The notes: generated from the sequence alone by a model not told the origin. Shown: positions 22,326-34,262, counted from the first letter of the stretch. The stretch: 64,000 nt of DNA from Gnetum montanum (GCA_015680685.1 MNCI01004926.1:973566-1037565); one strand, 5' to 3'. Program-made: numbers and translations.

Positions 22326-23283
22326 CTACTATATGTTAAAATGCATGGAATAATTTTTACATGATTAGCACATGTTGGATCATAAATTTAACACATAGCC
22401 TAGACAAAGAAAGCATAAATAAATTCTATAACTCTAATATTAACAAACAAAGAGTTAAATACTATGTTTTTTAGCATCACACATATATTTCTAAAGGGGG
22501 ATGTTAGAACCTAAAAAACATTTTAACTAAGAATGATCCAATAGAATTAAATCCATAACTTTAGTCTTGTAAATCAAGAGACTCACCATGAAATCCCATT
22601 CTTAGATGTCATGAAAAACATCAATATACATTATATTAGACTTTATGCATAAAGAATAGAATGTGGCAAACATCAAATGTGTGTAACATTCGCCATTATG
22701 CATAAAGAAAATAATAGAAAAAATGCAAAAAGAAAAGAAAAAGAATTCTTTATTAATGTAGAATAGTGTATATGGTTCATGGTTTAAGGAATCTTTGTAA
22801 TTATCTTCTTTCAGCATCTATTCCTTAGAGGCTATCTAGTAGTACCACCATGCTTAGGCATTTTTCCAACTAGAAGGGATGGCTAATCACCTTCCTACCC
22901 TACTTTACCCATCACTTGTTACTTACCTTTATCAATTCTACAACTTCATGCTAATACAACCTCTAAAACCTTCAAATATCCCTTCAAAAACATGCCCATT
23001 ATTACAATGTGTCCTTTTGAGTCTTAATTACAACTTGTCCTTTCAAGTCTTATTACAATAATTATAACATTTTTTATGAAGAGACACCATCTTCATTATC
23101 TACCAACATCATTCAAAAATGGGGATGTGATACTCTATTCCCCTTAGGTTTCATTCATCCTTGAAAAATTTCATATTTACTATCCTTTTTCAGCTCTAGT
23201 ACTTCTTCCATGCTCCTATCCTCTACTACATTGAATTCTCCTTTTGAAGTATGATTGAATATCCTAATGAATACCTGCTTTTT

Positions 23284-23347
23284 CTACAAAGAAAATATAA
23301 GTGAGAAGAATATATGGAAAATTAGATCTTATTTTATCAATACTTAC
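23284..23347 (-). other. Intron-like segment in H2
   Basis: On the minus strand it reads GTAAGTATTG...TTCTTTGTAG over 64 bases. It is the counterpart of 9526-9588 with both splice-like ends kept. Confidence 0.4.
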
Positions 23348-23860
23348 CTGATTCTCTAAGGTAATGACAAGAGGTAAATTAAAAGTTTACCAATCACCAA
23401 TGACCCATCCTAACTATGGTCATACAAAGTGCAACTCATTTCTAGTTATCTAAGTGAAGGTAGGATAAATCATTTATTCCAAAATTTCATTTACTAAATA
23501 TAAATTAAATAATGAAGAAAATTATGAAGGTCATAAATAAAATTAAGGTTAAGATACTCCCTAATCTTCATCAAGCTCAGGGATTAATGGAAGTAGCTAT
23601 AATTCTACCATCAAGGATATGTGGCTAGATGGCCTTGTTTAAGATGGTAGGGCTTGATATTACCTCTTAATTTATTCCTTAGAAATTAACTCTAATAGTT
23701 TTGTAACATGGAAGAATCAAGCATCATACCCAATATAGTCTAAGATCTTAATGAAAAATGATGTTGACTTGTCTTCTTTAGTCATGGTACCATAGTTTGT
23801 AAACTATGGTTCTTGATTAGTATTATCCATCAACACCATCTATTCTTTTATTCCAAGATT

Positions 23861-24118
23861 TTATTTATTTATTGAAGCTTCAAAGTAAGCAGAATATGCA
23901 TTAGCTAATGGAATTTCATGTTGAATTGATGGAAACAACTTAATCAAATTGGATTCATCATCCAAAGGTTCTTTTGCACATCCATATTTTAAGAATTGAT
24001 AAACACTACTTTCAACTTTTGTATTAAAATGCTCACAAAGAATAAATGAAACTAGATTGATATTGATATGGTCTAGGAATAACTTATTCTTCAAACATTT
24101 CTCTATTTGGTTAATCAA
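23861..24118 (-). pseudogene. H-family open reading frame of unknown function
   Basis: Eighty-five codons are open on the minus strand, bounded upstream by a stop. The composition looks like real protein (mixed charged and hydrophobic residues, Cys at three positions) and the same residues survive in the broken H1 copy, for example KVESSVY and FLKYGC. I do not recognise the family: there are no RT, integrase, transposase or zinc-finger motifs. It is probably a fragment of a longer gene carried by the H repeat, with further exons towards lower coordinates past the intron-like segment. No start codon context or promoter was found. Confidence 0.4.
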
Positions 24119-24701
24119 GTATGTTACTTAACAAAGTATAATATTCAGACATGTTGATTTGGAAATTAAATATGTATTGACCACACATACATGTCTTTAT
24201 AATTTTTGGATTTTAAATATCAATGCCAAAGCTATATGGATTTTCCAAAATCATGATTGTTCTTTCTTTCCCATGATATAAAGTTCTTAAATTTCAAAAA
24301 TTATATCTCCTAATCTTGATCAAAACCTTTGTACTAATTTGAACTTAGCTTCTTTATAAAAAATCATGCAACCATCCATGTTGTGAATTCTATAATAGGC
24401 TAATATGTATGGCTTGGAAGAATAACTTTCACAAGAACCATTTTTCTTATAACATCTTCATATCTTAACTTTTTCAAATTGATTTGGAACTCATATAAGA
24501 ATTCCCATGGTAAGACTTCTTGTAGGCACAATACATTAGCATTCAAATCTTGTAATTCTACTAAGATGCATGAATATCGATACTCATGCTAGTCCAAGAA
24601 CCATGGTGAACATTGCAAATGTTGCTTTTCACTAGGTATGAATCTTATATGTTGCAACTTTCATTCTTATTCTTGGATTCTCTCCTGGGTCATTTCTCTT
24701 C

Positions 24702-24706
24702 ATGAA
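24702..24706. repeat. Target site duplication of element E (left copy)
   Basis: ATGAA here and ATAGA at 57314-57318. The empty site in H1 (near 1072-1076, minus strand) reads ATGAG, so both flanks seem to have mutated. This is the weakest duplication of the set. Confidence 0.45.
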
Positions 24707-24830
24707 TGATGAGGCATCAATTGACTAGCTGCATCAATGGGAATGTATTTATGTAGCCCCATCAACATAGCCCTATCAATGTATCTTGTATGTGTCAATG
24801 CAAATTTGTCAACTTTAACATAGTTATGCC

Positions 24831-24838
24831 TATATAAA
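24831..24838 (+). promoter_or_regulatory. LTR TATA box, element E 5' LTR
   Basis: TATATAAA, preceded by GCC as in the 3' LTR copy (49718-49725). Confidence 0.6.
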
Positions 24839-24981
24839 TGTGCACAACAACCACATGTATGGCATCTTTGTGTCAATAGGATTGCAAAGTCCTTTCAGTC
24901 TATCATTCCTAAAGTTTGAATATTTTCCATCTGAGTAACTACACTATGAATGAAAAATATTGTATAGAACTTTATTCAAGC

Positions 24982-24986
24982 ACCAT
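24982..24986. repeat. Target site duplication of element D (left copy)
   Basis: ACCAT here is identical to 38042-38046. The uninterrupted site in the E 3' LTR reads GAACACCATGTACCTAAATG (near 49867). Confidence 0.9.
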
Positions 24987-25008
24987 TGATGAGTCATCGT
25001 TGGTTGGC

Positions 25009-25034
25009 TGCATCAACAAGGCCTTGTTGATGCA
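25009..25034. repeat. Perfect 26-base palindrome in the element D 5' LTR
   Basis: It is centred on AAGGCCTT with CATCAAC/GTTGATG arms. The 3' LTR has a 22-base perfect palindrome at the same place with different arms, centred on GAGGCCTC. Confidence 0.85.
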
Positions 25035-25084
25035 TCTCACCCTACATCGACAAGGCCCCATCGACATAGTGCTTGTCCATTGCC

Positions 25085-25092
25085 TATAAATA
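25085..25092 (+). promoter_or_regulatory. LTR TATA box, element D 5' LTR
   Basis: TATAAATA; repeated at 37241-37248 in the 3' LTR. Confidence 0.65.
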
Positions 25093-25872
25093 TATGCCTA
25101 TCAGCTACATTTATGGCAATCTAGATTTTAATAGCAGTGAAGATCTTGCATTTTTTCCATTTGTAAGTTAGAATTTTTTTCCCTGAGTGCCTACAATAGG
25201 AGTCATTGAGTGTATGGATCTTTATTCAAGCATTGTTGTACCTGAGCATGATAGTGTATGTGGCAATAAAGATGAGCTTTCTGATAAACCTTGTAGCACT
25301 TTGGATAGATTAGATATTTTATTTATGAATTTACTATTTCTAATTATTTATTAAATTTTTTCAATTAATTATCAATTATTTTCTAGTTACTATGTTAGAT
25401 ACGTAATTAAGCTAGATAGATTACACACATAAGTATGACTGCTTTGAGTGTAACATGTATTCACTTGGTAATCTCCACAATGTTATCACTTGGTATGCCC
25501 AGTAGTGAAGCATTTGGTCACCCAATAGTGGATATGTAGGTTTAAGACATGTATGGAAAGTGGGAATGGATACTTATGTTAGAATTAGTTAAATGATTAG
25601 TTACTTAGTTAATTTAGATTAGTTAATTAAATCCCATTTTATCTACATTTCAAGCACTCAACTATAAAACATAAAAATGATACAAATCGAATGCCTTAGT
25701 TACACTTAACCATACCAACGAATGTCACAAGTGTAATTGGGAAGACAATGATTAATCTTAAGGATTAACTCACTTCCTAAAGAAATAATGAAGTCCATGG
25801 AATCCAACCAAATCATGTGTGAACACTTGTGATTCGTATCGTTGGGTGTAGGGGTACCTCGCCACTCATCAT

Positions 25873-25890
25873 TGGTACTATTGCTAGGGA
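25873..25890 (+). other. Primer binding site of element D, deaminated tRNA-Asp type
   Basis: TGGTACTATTGCTAGGGA lies one base after the LTR. Compared with TGGCGCCGTTGCCGGGGA, every difference is C to T or G to A. Confidence 0.75.
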
Positions 25891-26026
25891 CTTTCTTTGT
25901 GGAACATGTGCTATTTAGGTTTAAGTGAATATCATTATATCGTTGTATGAACTTAAAGGTCAATATCATTCCCCACTATACATAAAATTATAAAAGCACA
26001 TTGACAATTTCATTTTGTTTTGCAAA

Positions 26027-28540
26027 ATGTCTTCTTCTTCTTGCAAGCCCGAAGATACCAAACCATTGGTCCCATAAGAATGCAAAGTCGTATACACTCA
26101 TCTAAATGAATTTATACCAAATTTCACCTTCATCCTACATCAAGATGAATAGATGTGATGGCATGATATGCAAGGCAATCTCATCTTGCCCCCTAATAAA
26201 TCTATGCCTAGAATGTTGTTTAAAACCCTAGAGAAGTTGAGAATAGCAGATCTACACAAAGAGTACATTGTGGATGGATATGACACTCAAAACTACTATC
26301 CCACTAAAACACAATGTAAGTGAGATAAATGCTAGAAGAAACTCCATGAAGCTACAAAGGGAAAACATTACACTAACCCCTTATTCCTATGAGATCAAGA
26401 GGAAAATGAGTATCCTTCCTTAGAAGGTTCTCAACATGAAGATTCTCCACCCCCTATTACTGATGGCAAGGGTGTGAACCTGATCCTATGATCAACTATT
26501 CAAAAATTATGTTCAAGAAAAAGTGAAAGCCAAGGTAGGGACTCAAGTAAACATCATAATAACAAGGGATCTAATGAAGGTGATTGTAATAAGCATAAGA
26601 GTGGTGGAAGACACCATGATGGCAATGGTGGTCCATCTTCCTCTTCATCCTTTCCATCCAATTTTGAACATTACTCTTCATCTAATGATTCTCATGGGAG
26701 CCACCATTGAAACAACCATGATGAAGGTGATTGACAAAATAATAATGACCATGAAGGCCACCAAAACCAAAGGGATGGCCGAAACTATCATTGGCATCAT
26801 TAACGCAATGATGATGATGAACCCTTATTAGTGATTCAAAGTATGCTTAACATTGCAAAGGCAGTAATAATCCCAACCAGGCATATGAAGGATAGTTGGA
26901 TCAAGCATCTAAACATGAACAATATTCCAAGATTTAAGGGGGGTACAATTCTGATCCATAGACACATCTACAAACATTTCAAGATGCCTATGCCTTACAA
27001 AACATAGAGAACGAGTGGTTGAAACTCAAGCTTTTCCCAAGGACACTCATTAAGGAAGTTGAAAGCTAGTACCAATCCTTGGAACTAGAATCTATCTAAA
27101 GATGGAGTACTATGTTAGAATTTTTCAATGACAAATATCAAACATACTCCAAAAGTGTTTGATCTAAGAAGGCAAATCAAGGCTGGAAACAAGGAGCATA
27201 TGAACCCTTGGATGCCACCATGGAATGATACTATTCACTCCTACATTGATGCCTTGGCCATGGTTACTCTTAGAGGGAACAACTTTGCCACATCATAGAT
27301 GGGCTTAGAGCAAAAACAAGAACCCTTGGGATGTATGCGCAAAGAAGGTTTTCTAAAAGAAGAGCTCATCAAATCCAAAGGCTAACTGAGTAGGTAGCAA
27401 AAGAAGAAGTGATCTATGAAAAAGGTAAAGTGCTAAAGAATATAATAGGAACCTATCCATCAAAAAATGAGAGGTCCAATTTTGTGATGAGGAGGAATCA
27501 CCACTTGATGAAGTGGTGAATAGAAAGACCTTGCCCATCCAAAAATTTGTTTCTGACATTTCAGCCAAGGTTGACAAGTTATGGGACTCTTTGGATGATA
27601 AATTTCAAATTTCTTTAAAGATTGCTCAAGAATCCAAAGAGAAAAATAGTGACTGTAATTGCAGGAGGTGAAAAGAAGTTGAACGTGCCTACCATAGAGG
27701 TAAGGGCAAAGCTACTACAGTAGAGGAAGTTGTGGAGTCTGAATCTAATGATGAAACTAAATGTGACATCTAAAGATATGAACATCCAAAGGGATGTTAC
27801 CCTGTCATGTCACACTTACAAGAGTCCAGAGTGTACGCATTGAATCCTTGCCTAACATGTAGGCAAGCTCCAAGATGATTGCCTTACCCTCAAGGCAATC
27901 CAAGATAGTTCACTAGCAATAACAAGCTTACTACCCAATTGGAGCTCCTCCACAACTATATGAATAACACCAATAGTGGTATTAACCATAATCATGGGGA
28001 ATGCCACTACTAAGGTAGAAGTACCCTTATAGGCAACCAAATCCATACAGGTACTATGTTTAGTAGCTTGTCTCCCCTAGAAGTTTGGCAAGTCATGCAT
28101 CATTCTAGCATCACTATTACCCTCTAGAGTACCACCAAACACATTCACCATCATCTACTCAAGGGGAAAACCCATATGTATATCCTTATCATCCTCCACA
28201 TCCCTATGCACCTACACCTCCACTTCAACTCAATCACCTTTAGCTCCATCTATGTAGGGTAAGATTCCTCTGCAGCCACAACAACAAAATGCTACGTGGC
28301 TTGTACACGCACAACTAGTTTTCCAACCAAGTGGCCTAGATAATCGATCAAGGAAATGACCTTTCTTTTTTTCCAATAGTCTTCTCCAACCCTCACAACC
28401 TACTTTGGTTGATCACCCTACTTCTCCAACACCCTCATCCTCTACATCAACTACCTTCTAGTGCCCTTCAAACCAATTGCACCTAGTATTTGCATTGTAA
28501 TGTTAACCCATGCTATTTTTGATTAGATTAATGCTAGTAA
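26027..28540 (+). pseudogene. gag pseudogene and gag-pro linker of element D
   Basis: The ATG at 26027 opens MSSSS as in A and G. The order is the same: FIPNFTFILHQDE segment, Ser/His/Asn-rich charged region (about 26480-26830), capsid core (about 26880-27400, shifted in frame), acidic segment FCDEEESPLDEVVNRK from 27482, then the knuckle at 27762-27797. In the knuckle the second Cys is a TAA stop (C-D-I-stop-R-Y-E-H-P-K-G-C). A Pro/Tyr/His-rich linker follows to about 28540. The Met-rich open frame at 26523-26831 is a shifted reading of the charged region, not the gag frame. Confidence 0.75.
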
Positions 28541-29240
28541 CATTTCTATAAAAAGATTTGATCCAGGAAGTCCACTCATCTATCTACATATTGCTAGACA
28601 AGAGCCATTTAAGGCTCTTTTGGACTTTGGTTTTAGAGTTAATCTCATCTCCCATGATATGTACAAGGCCTAGAACCTACCACCTCTTAAGAATAGCAAC
28701 ATCTATTTATAATTAGCAAACCAATCGATCACTATCCCTTTGGGATTAGTAGAGGACATTATGACCATTGTTTGTGGGTGGTCCTATCTTGCTGATTTTT
28801 TGGTATTCAAGGTGGAAAATTACAAAAGTGACTTCCCCATCATTATGGAAAGGGGCTGGTTAAGCATGTTCAATGTGTAAATGGGTATAAGGAACCTATC
28901 TCTCAAAATCTCAAAGGAAAAGGAGCTAGGAAAGATTGAGAAGAAGTCTATTCCATGCATCGTGTATAGTGAGAACAGGTGCAATTGCATGTAGAAAATT
29001 TAATCCATGAAGAGAACATACATTAATGGATGCAATTAGTATGCACAAGAAATTAATATTCAATAATTTCTGTATGTAGCGACCACAAAGTAGGAAGGCA
29101 TCTAGTGGTTGATACTTGATTCTAATAGCAGCACAACATGCATGAAGCCAATTGAGAGCCTAACATGTGCATAGGTTGAAGGAATGGACAAAATTGAACA
29201 AGTTCATTTCCAACTCTCTAATGAAGATGATAATACCTAT
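28541..29240 (+). pseudogene. Aspartic protease pseudogene of element D
   Basis: LIYLHIARQEPFKALLDFGFRVNLIS marks the N-terminal half; the catalytic triplet is D-F-G instead of D-S/T-G. The second half has VPLGLVEDI-like ITIPLGLVEDIMTIV and FPIIMERGWL, matching IIMGRAWL in G. Several stops interrupt it. A Glu/Lys-rich linker leads to RT. Confidence 0.75.
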
Positions 29241-30330
29241 TGGGGAGAGTTGTAAATCCCTCATCACTTCAAGCAAGAGCCCTTAGAGTGAATGACTTTA
29301 CTAGCTGGTATGGAGTATGCATTTTTAAAGAATGGTAAATTGGTCATTATTAATGCCAAACTTACTCCTGAAAAAAATGAAAAGTTGTTGAAAGTGTTGA
29401 ATAAATGGTCAACAACCTTTTCTTGGTCATATCCAAAGCTAACAGGAATCAATCCAAGGATATGCTAGCACCACATCTACACTAACCTAACCATGAAGCC
29501 TCAAAGGCAACCACAAATGCGGTTGAACCCCAAATTAAAGTAAATTGTTAAGGAGGAGATAGAGAAACTCCTCAAGGCAAGGTTCTTCTACCCAATCACC
29601 AAGAGTGAGTGGGTTAACCTACTCATAATAGTAGTGAAGAAGGGTGGAAGATGGCTTGTTTGTAATGACTTTAGGCTATTAAATATGGTAACATTTAAAG
29701 ATCATTTTCCTTTGCCATTTGTAGATCAAGTGTTAGATATCATATCTAAGCATTATTATTATAGTTTCTTGGATGGTTATAGTGGCTATAACCAAATCCA
29801 AATTACACTAGAAGACCAAACCAAGACAACATTCATGAGTCCCTAGGGGACTTTTGCATACTGTAAGATGCCATTTGGCCTATGCAATGCCCCTGCAACA
29901 TTTCAATACTTGGTACTTAGTATCTTTTAACACCAAATTAGTAGTGATCTTGAAGTCTTCATGGATGACTTCTCCACTTATGGAGCTACCTTTGAGCAAT
30001 CCTTGGACTAGCTTGAGCAAGTACTAAAGAGATGTGTAGAGACAAACTTATGGCTCAATTGGTAAAAGAGGCATCTCATGGTCTAAGAAGGCATTGTGCT
30101 AGGGCACCAAATTTCAAAAATAGAGATTAAGGTAGACCCAAAAAAGATAAGGATCATCCAAGGAATAACACACCAACCAAAGACTGTAAAAAATGTCCAA
30201 TCATTCTTTGGACACACTAGTTACTATCGGTGATTTATTGAGAATTTCTATAAGATTGCAAAGCCATTGGTAGAACTTACAAAGAAAGATGCACATTTCA
30301 TTTAGGCCAAGGAATGTGAACACGCATTCC
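29241..30330 (+). pseudogene. Reverse transcriptase pseudogene of element D
   Basis: RT copies the genomic RNA. Visible blocks in order: FSWSYPKLTGINPRIC, a basic NPKLK linker, VVKKGGRWLVCNDFRLLN from 29634, FPLPFVDQVLD, YSFLDGYSGYNQI, TTFMSP, then after a stop GTFAYCKMPFGLCNAPATFQ, and FMDDFSTYG with both catalytic Asp codons intact (29958-29969). The thumb/connection part (LGHQIS, FFGHTSYYR, FIENFYKIAKPLVELTKKD) follows. Order and wording are those of Athila/Tat-type RT. About ten in-frame stops make it inactive. Confidence 0.88.
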
Positions 30331-30830
30331 AATAATTAAATGAGAAATTTGTAGAAACACCAATCATGACAAATACCAAATTGGTCCAAAACATTCCATA
30401 TCATGACAAACACATCTAACTATGTTTTGGGAGTAGTGCTCACATAGATGGATGATAAGAAATGTCCATATTATATCCACTACATGAGTTGAAGCATTGT
30501 TGGGGCATAGTTAAACTACACCACTATGGAAAACGAATTAATGGTAGTGGTGTATGTGCTAGAAAAGTTTAGACATTATGTGCTAGGTTACAAAGTGTTT
30601 TTGCTTACAGACCATAATGCAATTCACTTCCTTATGAATAAGTCAATGGTGAGCCCTCATGTCATATGGTGGTTCATGATCTTGCATGAATTCAATCTCA
30701 CTATGGTAGATTGCAAAGGGACCAAGAATGTGATCACTGACCACCTCTCTCACTTAGGATGGGATAACAAAGAGGAGGAGAGCCTACTCTCTAATTAGTT
30801 TTCATACGAACTCCTCTTTACTGGAGCAAT
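30331..30830 (+). pseudogene. RNase H pseudogene of element D
   Basis: The first part is frameshifted near 30400-30520. From 30526 ninety codons are open: ENELMVVVYVLEKFRHYVLGYKV, then LLTDHNAIHFLMNK with the catalytic Asp of the TDH motif, and TDHLSHLG at the end. It removes the RNA strand during reverse transcription in active elements. Confidence 0.82.
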
Positions 30831-31029
30831 AAGTGAACAAATTCCTGAAAAAGAAATATGGTATAATGGCATCTTCACATATCTTCTCACTCAAGAGATG
30901 TCATAGGATATGGACATTAGGAAGAAGCAATAATTTCTTCATTGGGTCAAATACATCATGGAGATCAATGAACACCTTTATAAAGTGTGTGTCGATGGCT
31001 TGATCCATTGGTATGTCCCTAATGAAGCT

Positions 31030-32112
31030 TGACTGCACATTCTCTAGGATGCTCATGAAGCGCCTTACGAAGGCCACTATGCAGGAAGATGCACAACCAT
31101 AAAAATCCTAATGGTGGGATAGTATTGGCTAACAATCTTTAGGGATGTCCACTAGTTTGTCAAGTCTTGTGAGTGTTTTCATCGTGACAGAGGGATGACC
31201 GCTCGCATGGAAGGTCCTCAATAGTGGATTCAACCACTACAACCTTTCGACATATGGAGCATCAACTTCATTGATCCCACCACACCCATGTCTAATGAGA
31301 AGATGTATATTATAGTAGCAGTTGACTATTACACAAAATGGGCTGAAGTGGTATCCATTACTAATTGTACATCATCCACTGCTACCAAATTTATACAACA
31401 AAATATTCTAAATAGGTCTAGGGTGCCATGTTCACTAATTTTTGATAATGGGACTCACTTCATAGGTGCCACATTTAGAAAATTAATGTAATGCTTGGGG
31501 GTAGAACATAAATTAACAACACCTTATCACCCCCAATCCAACGGTCAAACAGAGGTAACCAACTAGGAGATTACAAAAATACTAATGTGAAACATTAGCA
31601 AATATAAAAAAGACTAGAGTACAAAACTTAACAATGCTCTCTAGGCTTATCATTCAAATTGAAAATTTCCTATTGGATATTCTCCCTGTGAGTTAGTGTA
31701 TGGGAAACTTCCAATGCTCCTAGTTCAATCCAAGCTCTGTACACTCTCAACGGCTTGTGATCTAAACCTTGACCTAAGTTTAGCATAGAAGGAAAGATTG
31801 ATCAATCTAAATGTGCTAAATGAAAATTTCTTAGTGGCCCTATCCTTGAATGAGGTGAACAAGGCATTTAGTAAGTAGTTTCATGACCTTAGAATCAAGA
31901 AAGTAAAACTTGAACCAGGAGCTAACGTTCTTTATTGGAACCCCACACATGTACCCCAAAATAAAAAATTCCAAACATTGTGGGAGGAACCTTATACAAT
32001 TAATCAAACCTTTCCCTCTAGGGCCATGATAATTTACAAACCTGATAATCCAAATAAAAATTAGTTGGTCAATATGCAACAAGTCAAACCTTTTCTAGAA
32101 CCAAGATAGGCT
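31030..32112 (+). pseudogene. Integrase pseudogene of element D
   Basis: The zinc domain keeps histidines (HEAPYEGHYAGR) but has K-S-C-E-C-F instead of a CxxC. In the core, the first catalytic Asp is Asn (IWSINFIDP, codon 31264-31266); the second Asp is kept in FDNGTHF (31444-31446, 60 codons on) and the Glu in NGQTEVTN (31552-31554), a correct D-x35-E spacing. The C-terminal domain ends LWEEPYTINQTF and QVKPFLEP near 32105. Stops are scattered throughout. Confidence 0.85.
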
Positions 32113-32179
32113 AGTGTAACTACTGCCTCACTGAATGGGCACTCACATTGTAGTTTTTGGATCTCCTCCCTCCAACTCA

Positions 32180-32189
32180 GTCATGGGGG
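32180..32189 (+). other. Polypurine-like tract between pol and ORF2 (element D)
   Basis: GTCATGGGGG followed by AGATGG. The same decamer is the 3' polypurine tract of A and F and lies at the matching place in A (5965-5974). E has the altered form ATCATGGTGG near 45052. Confidence 0.4.
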
Positions 32190-32818
32190 AGATGGCCATC
32201 CATGCTAACCATTACCATGGCCTCTCAATTTTTCTATCATTTTTTTCATGTTTTTTATTTTACAAATTTTTAATTTTTGAATTTTTCTAATTTTACACCA
32301 TCTTTAGTACCTTTAAACCTTCTTAATTAGTTTATACTTTCTTATATATTTTATCTTATTTTATTTCTTTTTTTAAGTGTGATATTTTCTTATTTTTACT
32401 AATAAATTTTCTTTATTGTCATAGGTCACAGTGTTGCTGTTGCTGTTTACTAATGATGGTTTGTGCCTATGTGTGATTGTAGATGTCTAGTTTCTATTTT
32501 TGAATTATGATGTCTGATGACTTTAACATGGTTTATTTTTCATGGAATGGTTAGTGAGTCTACATCACCCACCCATCCAATGAACTCTATGGTTTTCCTT
32601 GTTCTGGGAATTTGGGGTCCTTTTTCATTAAAGAAACTTTTAATCAATCAATAACCTTGGTAGTTCTAGAATTAGGAAGGATCCAAAGGTTTGTAAAGGG
32701 TGGGACTTCAAGGAGACTCAATACTCTTTATACTCTTCTTCTTGCTTAAGTGCTTAATTTTTTTTCATAGACTTCTTATTGTTCCATACCACCCAATATC
32801 AAGAAGAAAAATAAGTTG

Positions 32819-32970
32819 TTGCATGGTGTACTTCCCATTCAAAGAAAAAAAACAATGGGAATTCAAAGCACATCCCTTTGACAAGAATAAGTCCTCGCAT
32901 GGTGTGGTTCCCATTTCAAAAAAAAAACAACACAATGGGAATTCAAAGCACACCCCTTGGACAAATAAAA
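32819..32970 (+). repeat. Two-copy tandem duplication of the hairpin unit in element D
   Basis: Two units of about 76 bases, each GCATGGTGT-x-x-TTCCCATT, A-rich loop, AATGGGAATTCAAAGCACA. Stems are 32832-32839 with 32854-32861 and 32908-32915 with 32934-32941. A and E have a single unit. Confidence 0.75.
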
Positions 32971-34262
32971 TGGCTACAAGCACTAGTTATGGGACTCGAA
33001 CAACATTAATCTATGCCTGAAGGTTCCCTCTAACTAAGGCACACACTCTCTCTCACTTCCTACTTCTCCTTTCTTCTATTTTTGGAATGGTGGTTGTTTT
33101 CTGGAAGCCCTCTTGTGTCTCAAGTGGGTGGACCATCTTAGAGTGGTGATGCAAATTCACTAAAAGCAAATGGTTTTCGTCTAGACTAAGGATGGAACTT
33201 CTTGAGTCATTTTAACCACAAATTTCACAAGGGACTTCTTATGACCTCAATTTGGAACTCCATTCCACCTTCTCTATCATTCATTCATGCTTCCATAAAT
33301 CACCTCACTTTTAGGCTCTATGTTATGCTCTATGTCTTAGTCTTATGTGTTGGGATTCTTGAGTGGATTCTTTCTGGTTGGTCCTTAACTTATCATGATC
33401 ATTAATTGGGTTTATGCAAGGGCAAAAAGGGCATGGGTCTGCTATGGGGAGGTCCCACTTGCATAGCTTTTATCTTGATTAGTTAAGGTTCCTTACCTTT
33501 GACATCACTACAATCCTATATTTCATATTTTTCGTTATGTAAACCACTCGGTACTCAATCTTTCATTGCATTCATCCATTAAATCAATTTTTTTCTCAAT
33601 TTTTCTCCATTTTATCAAATTTATGAACTTCAACATACTATTCTCATGATTTCATGCTATTCGTGGTCTTCTAAGCTTTCATTTGATCCCAATTTCATCA
33701 AAAAATTCCTTGTATTTTGAAAGTTTGACGAAAGTCAATGAAAGTCAATAGTGGTCAATAGCTACGTTGATGAGGCCTCATTAACACAATGCAAAAATAC
33801 TATATATACCACTAGACACTTTGGAAATTTTTTGCAATTACTCATAACATAGGGAATTTTTGCAATTTTTCATAGCCCAAAACCTTCCAAAGCCCATAAC
33901 TTTCAAACCATTTGTCCAAATCACTACATTTTTTGATCCTACACTTACCAAAGGTAAGATCTCTATCGTGGGGGCTACAAACCTTAAGGTTTCCAATGAA
34001 ATTTTCAAAAACATTTTCTAACTCCCCCAAGGCTTAGTAACCTTAACAACATAAAAATATCAACTCTTTCAATAGTTAACCCTTCCAACAACCTCCGGGA
34101 TGATTCATCAATGATAATGCATAAATAAAAATAATAAGTGAGTTAATTAAATCAACCATATTCACAACTTAGCCAAGTGTAACTACCCTCAAGAGTTAAG
34201 GTATCCTAATTATTTTAAAGTTACATAATGATTGCTAATCCATGGTCTTATTGTGATTACAA

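Larger units (their letters stand above)
22326..24706 (-). repeat. Unidentified repeat family H, copy H2, right part (inverted)
   Basis: Its reverse complement is colinear with H1 at 1075-1593 and 8681-10205. It lacks element A and so shows the empty target. It extends about 260 bases past the end of H1 (22326-22586). It holds the best-preserved H reading frame (23861-24118) and the intron-like segment (23284-23347). On the left it abuts the element B LTR; on the right it is interrupted by element E and resumes at 57314. Confidence 0.75.
24707..24986 (+). repeat. Element E 5' LTR, first part
   Basis: It starts TGATGAGGCATC and is cut after ACCAT by element D. TATATAAA is at 24831-24838, and the 3' LTR has the same box at 49718-49725. 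Upstream of the box are decayed CATCAA/TTGATG words resembling the palindromes of D. Confidence 0.85.
24987..25871 (+). repeat. 5' LTR of element D
   Basis: 885 bases, TGATGAG to CTCATCA. It holds a perfect 26-base palindrome at 25009-25034 and a decayed second one at about 25042-25070. TATAAATA is at 25085-25092. AATAAAG near 25267 is a possible polyadenylation signal. Confidence 0.92.
32113..34262 (+). other. Spacer between pol and ORF2 in element D
   Basis: No gene is seen in 2.15 kb. It contains GTCATGGGGG at 32180-32189, T-rich sequence to about 32400, a duplicated hairpin unit (32819-32970) and a stretch near 33420-33470 shared with A (GCATGGGTCTGCTATGGGGA). It ends in GTGATTACAA directly before the ORF2 ATG. 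Such a long non-coding gap between pol and the extra ORF is usual in Athila elements. Confidence 0.65.

Noticed and set aside
26523-26831. 102-codon Met/Ile-rich open frame
   Set aside because: It is a shifted reading of the His/Asn/Gly-rich charged part of gag in element D; the gag frame itself aligns with A and G.
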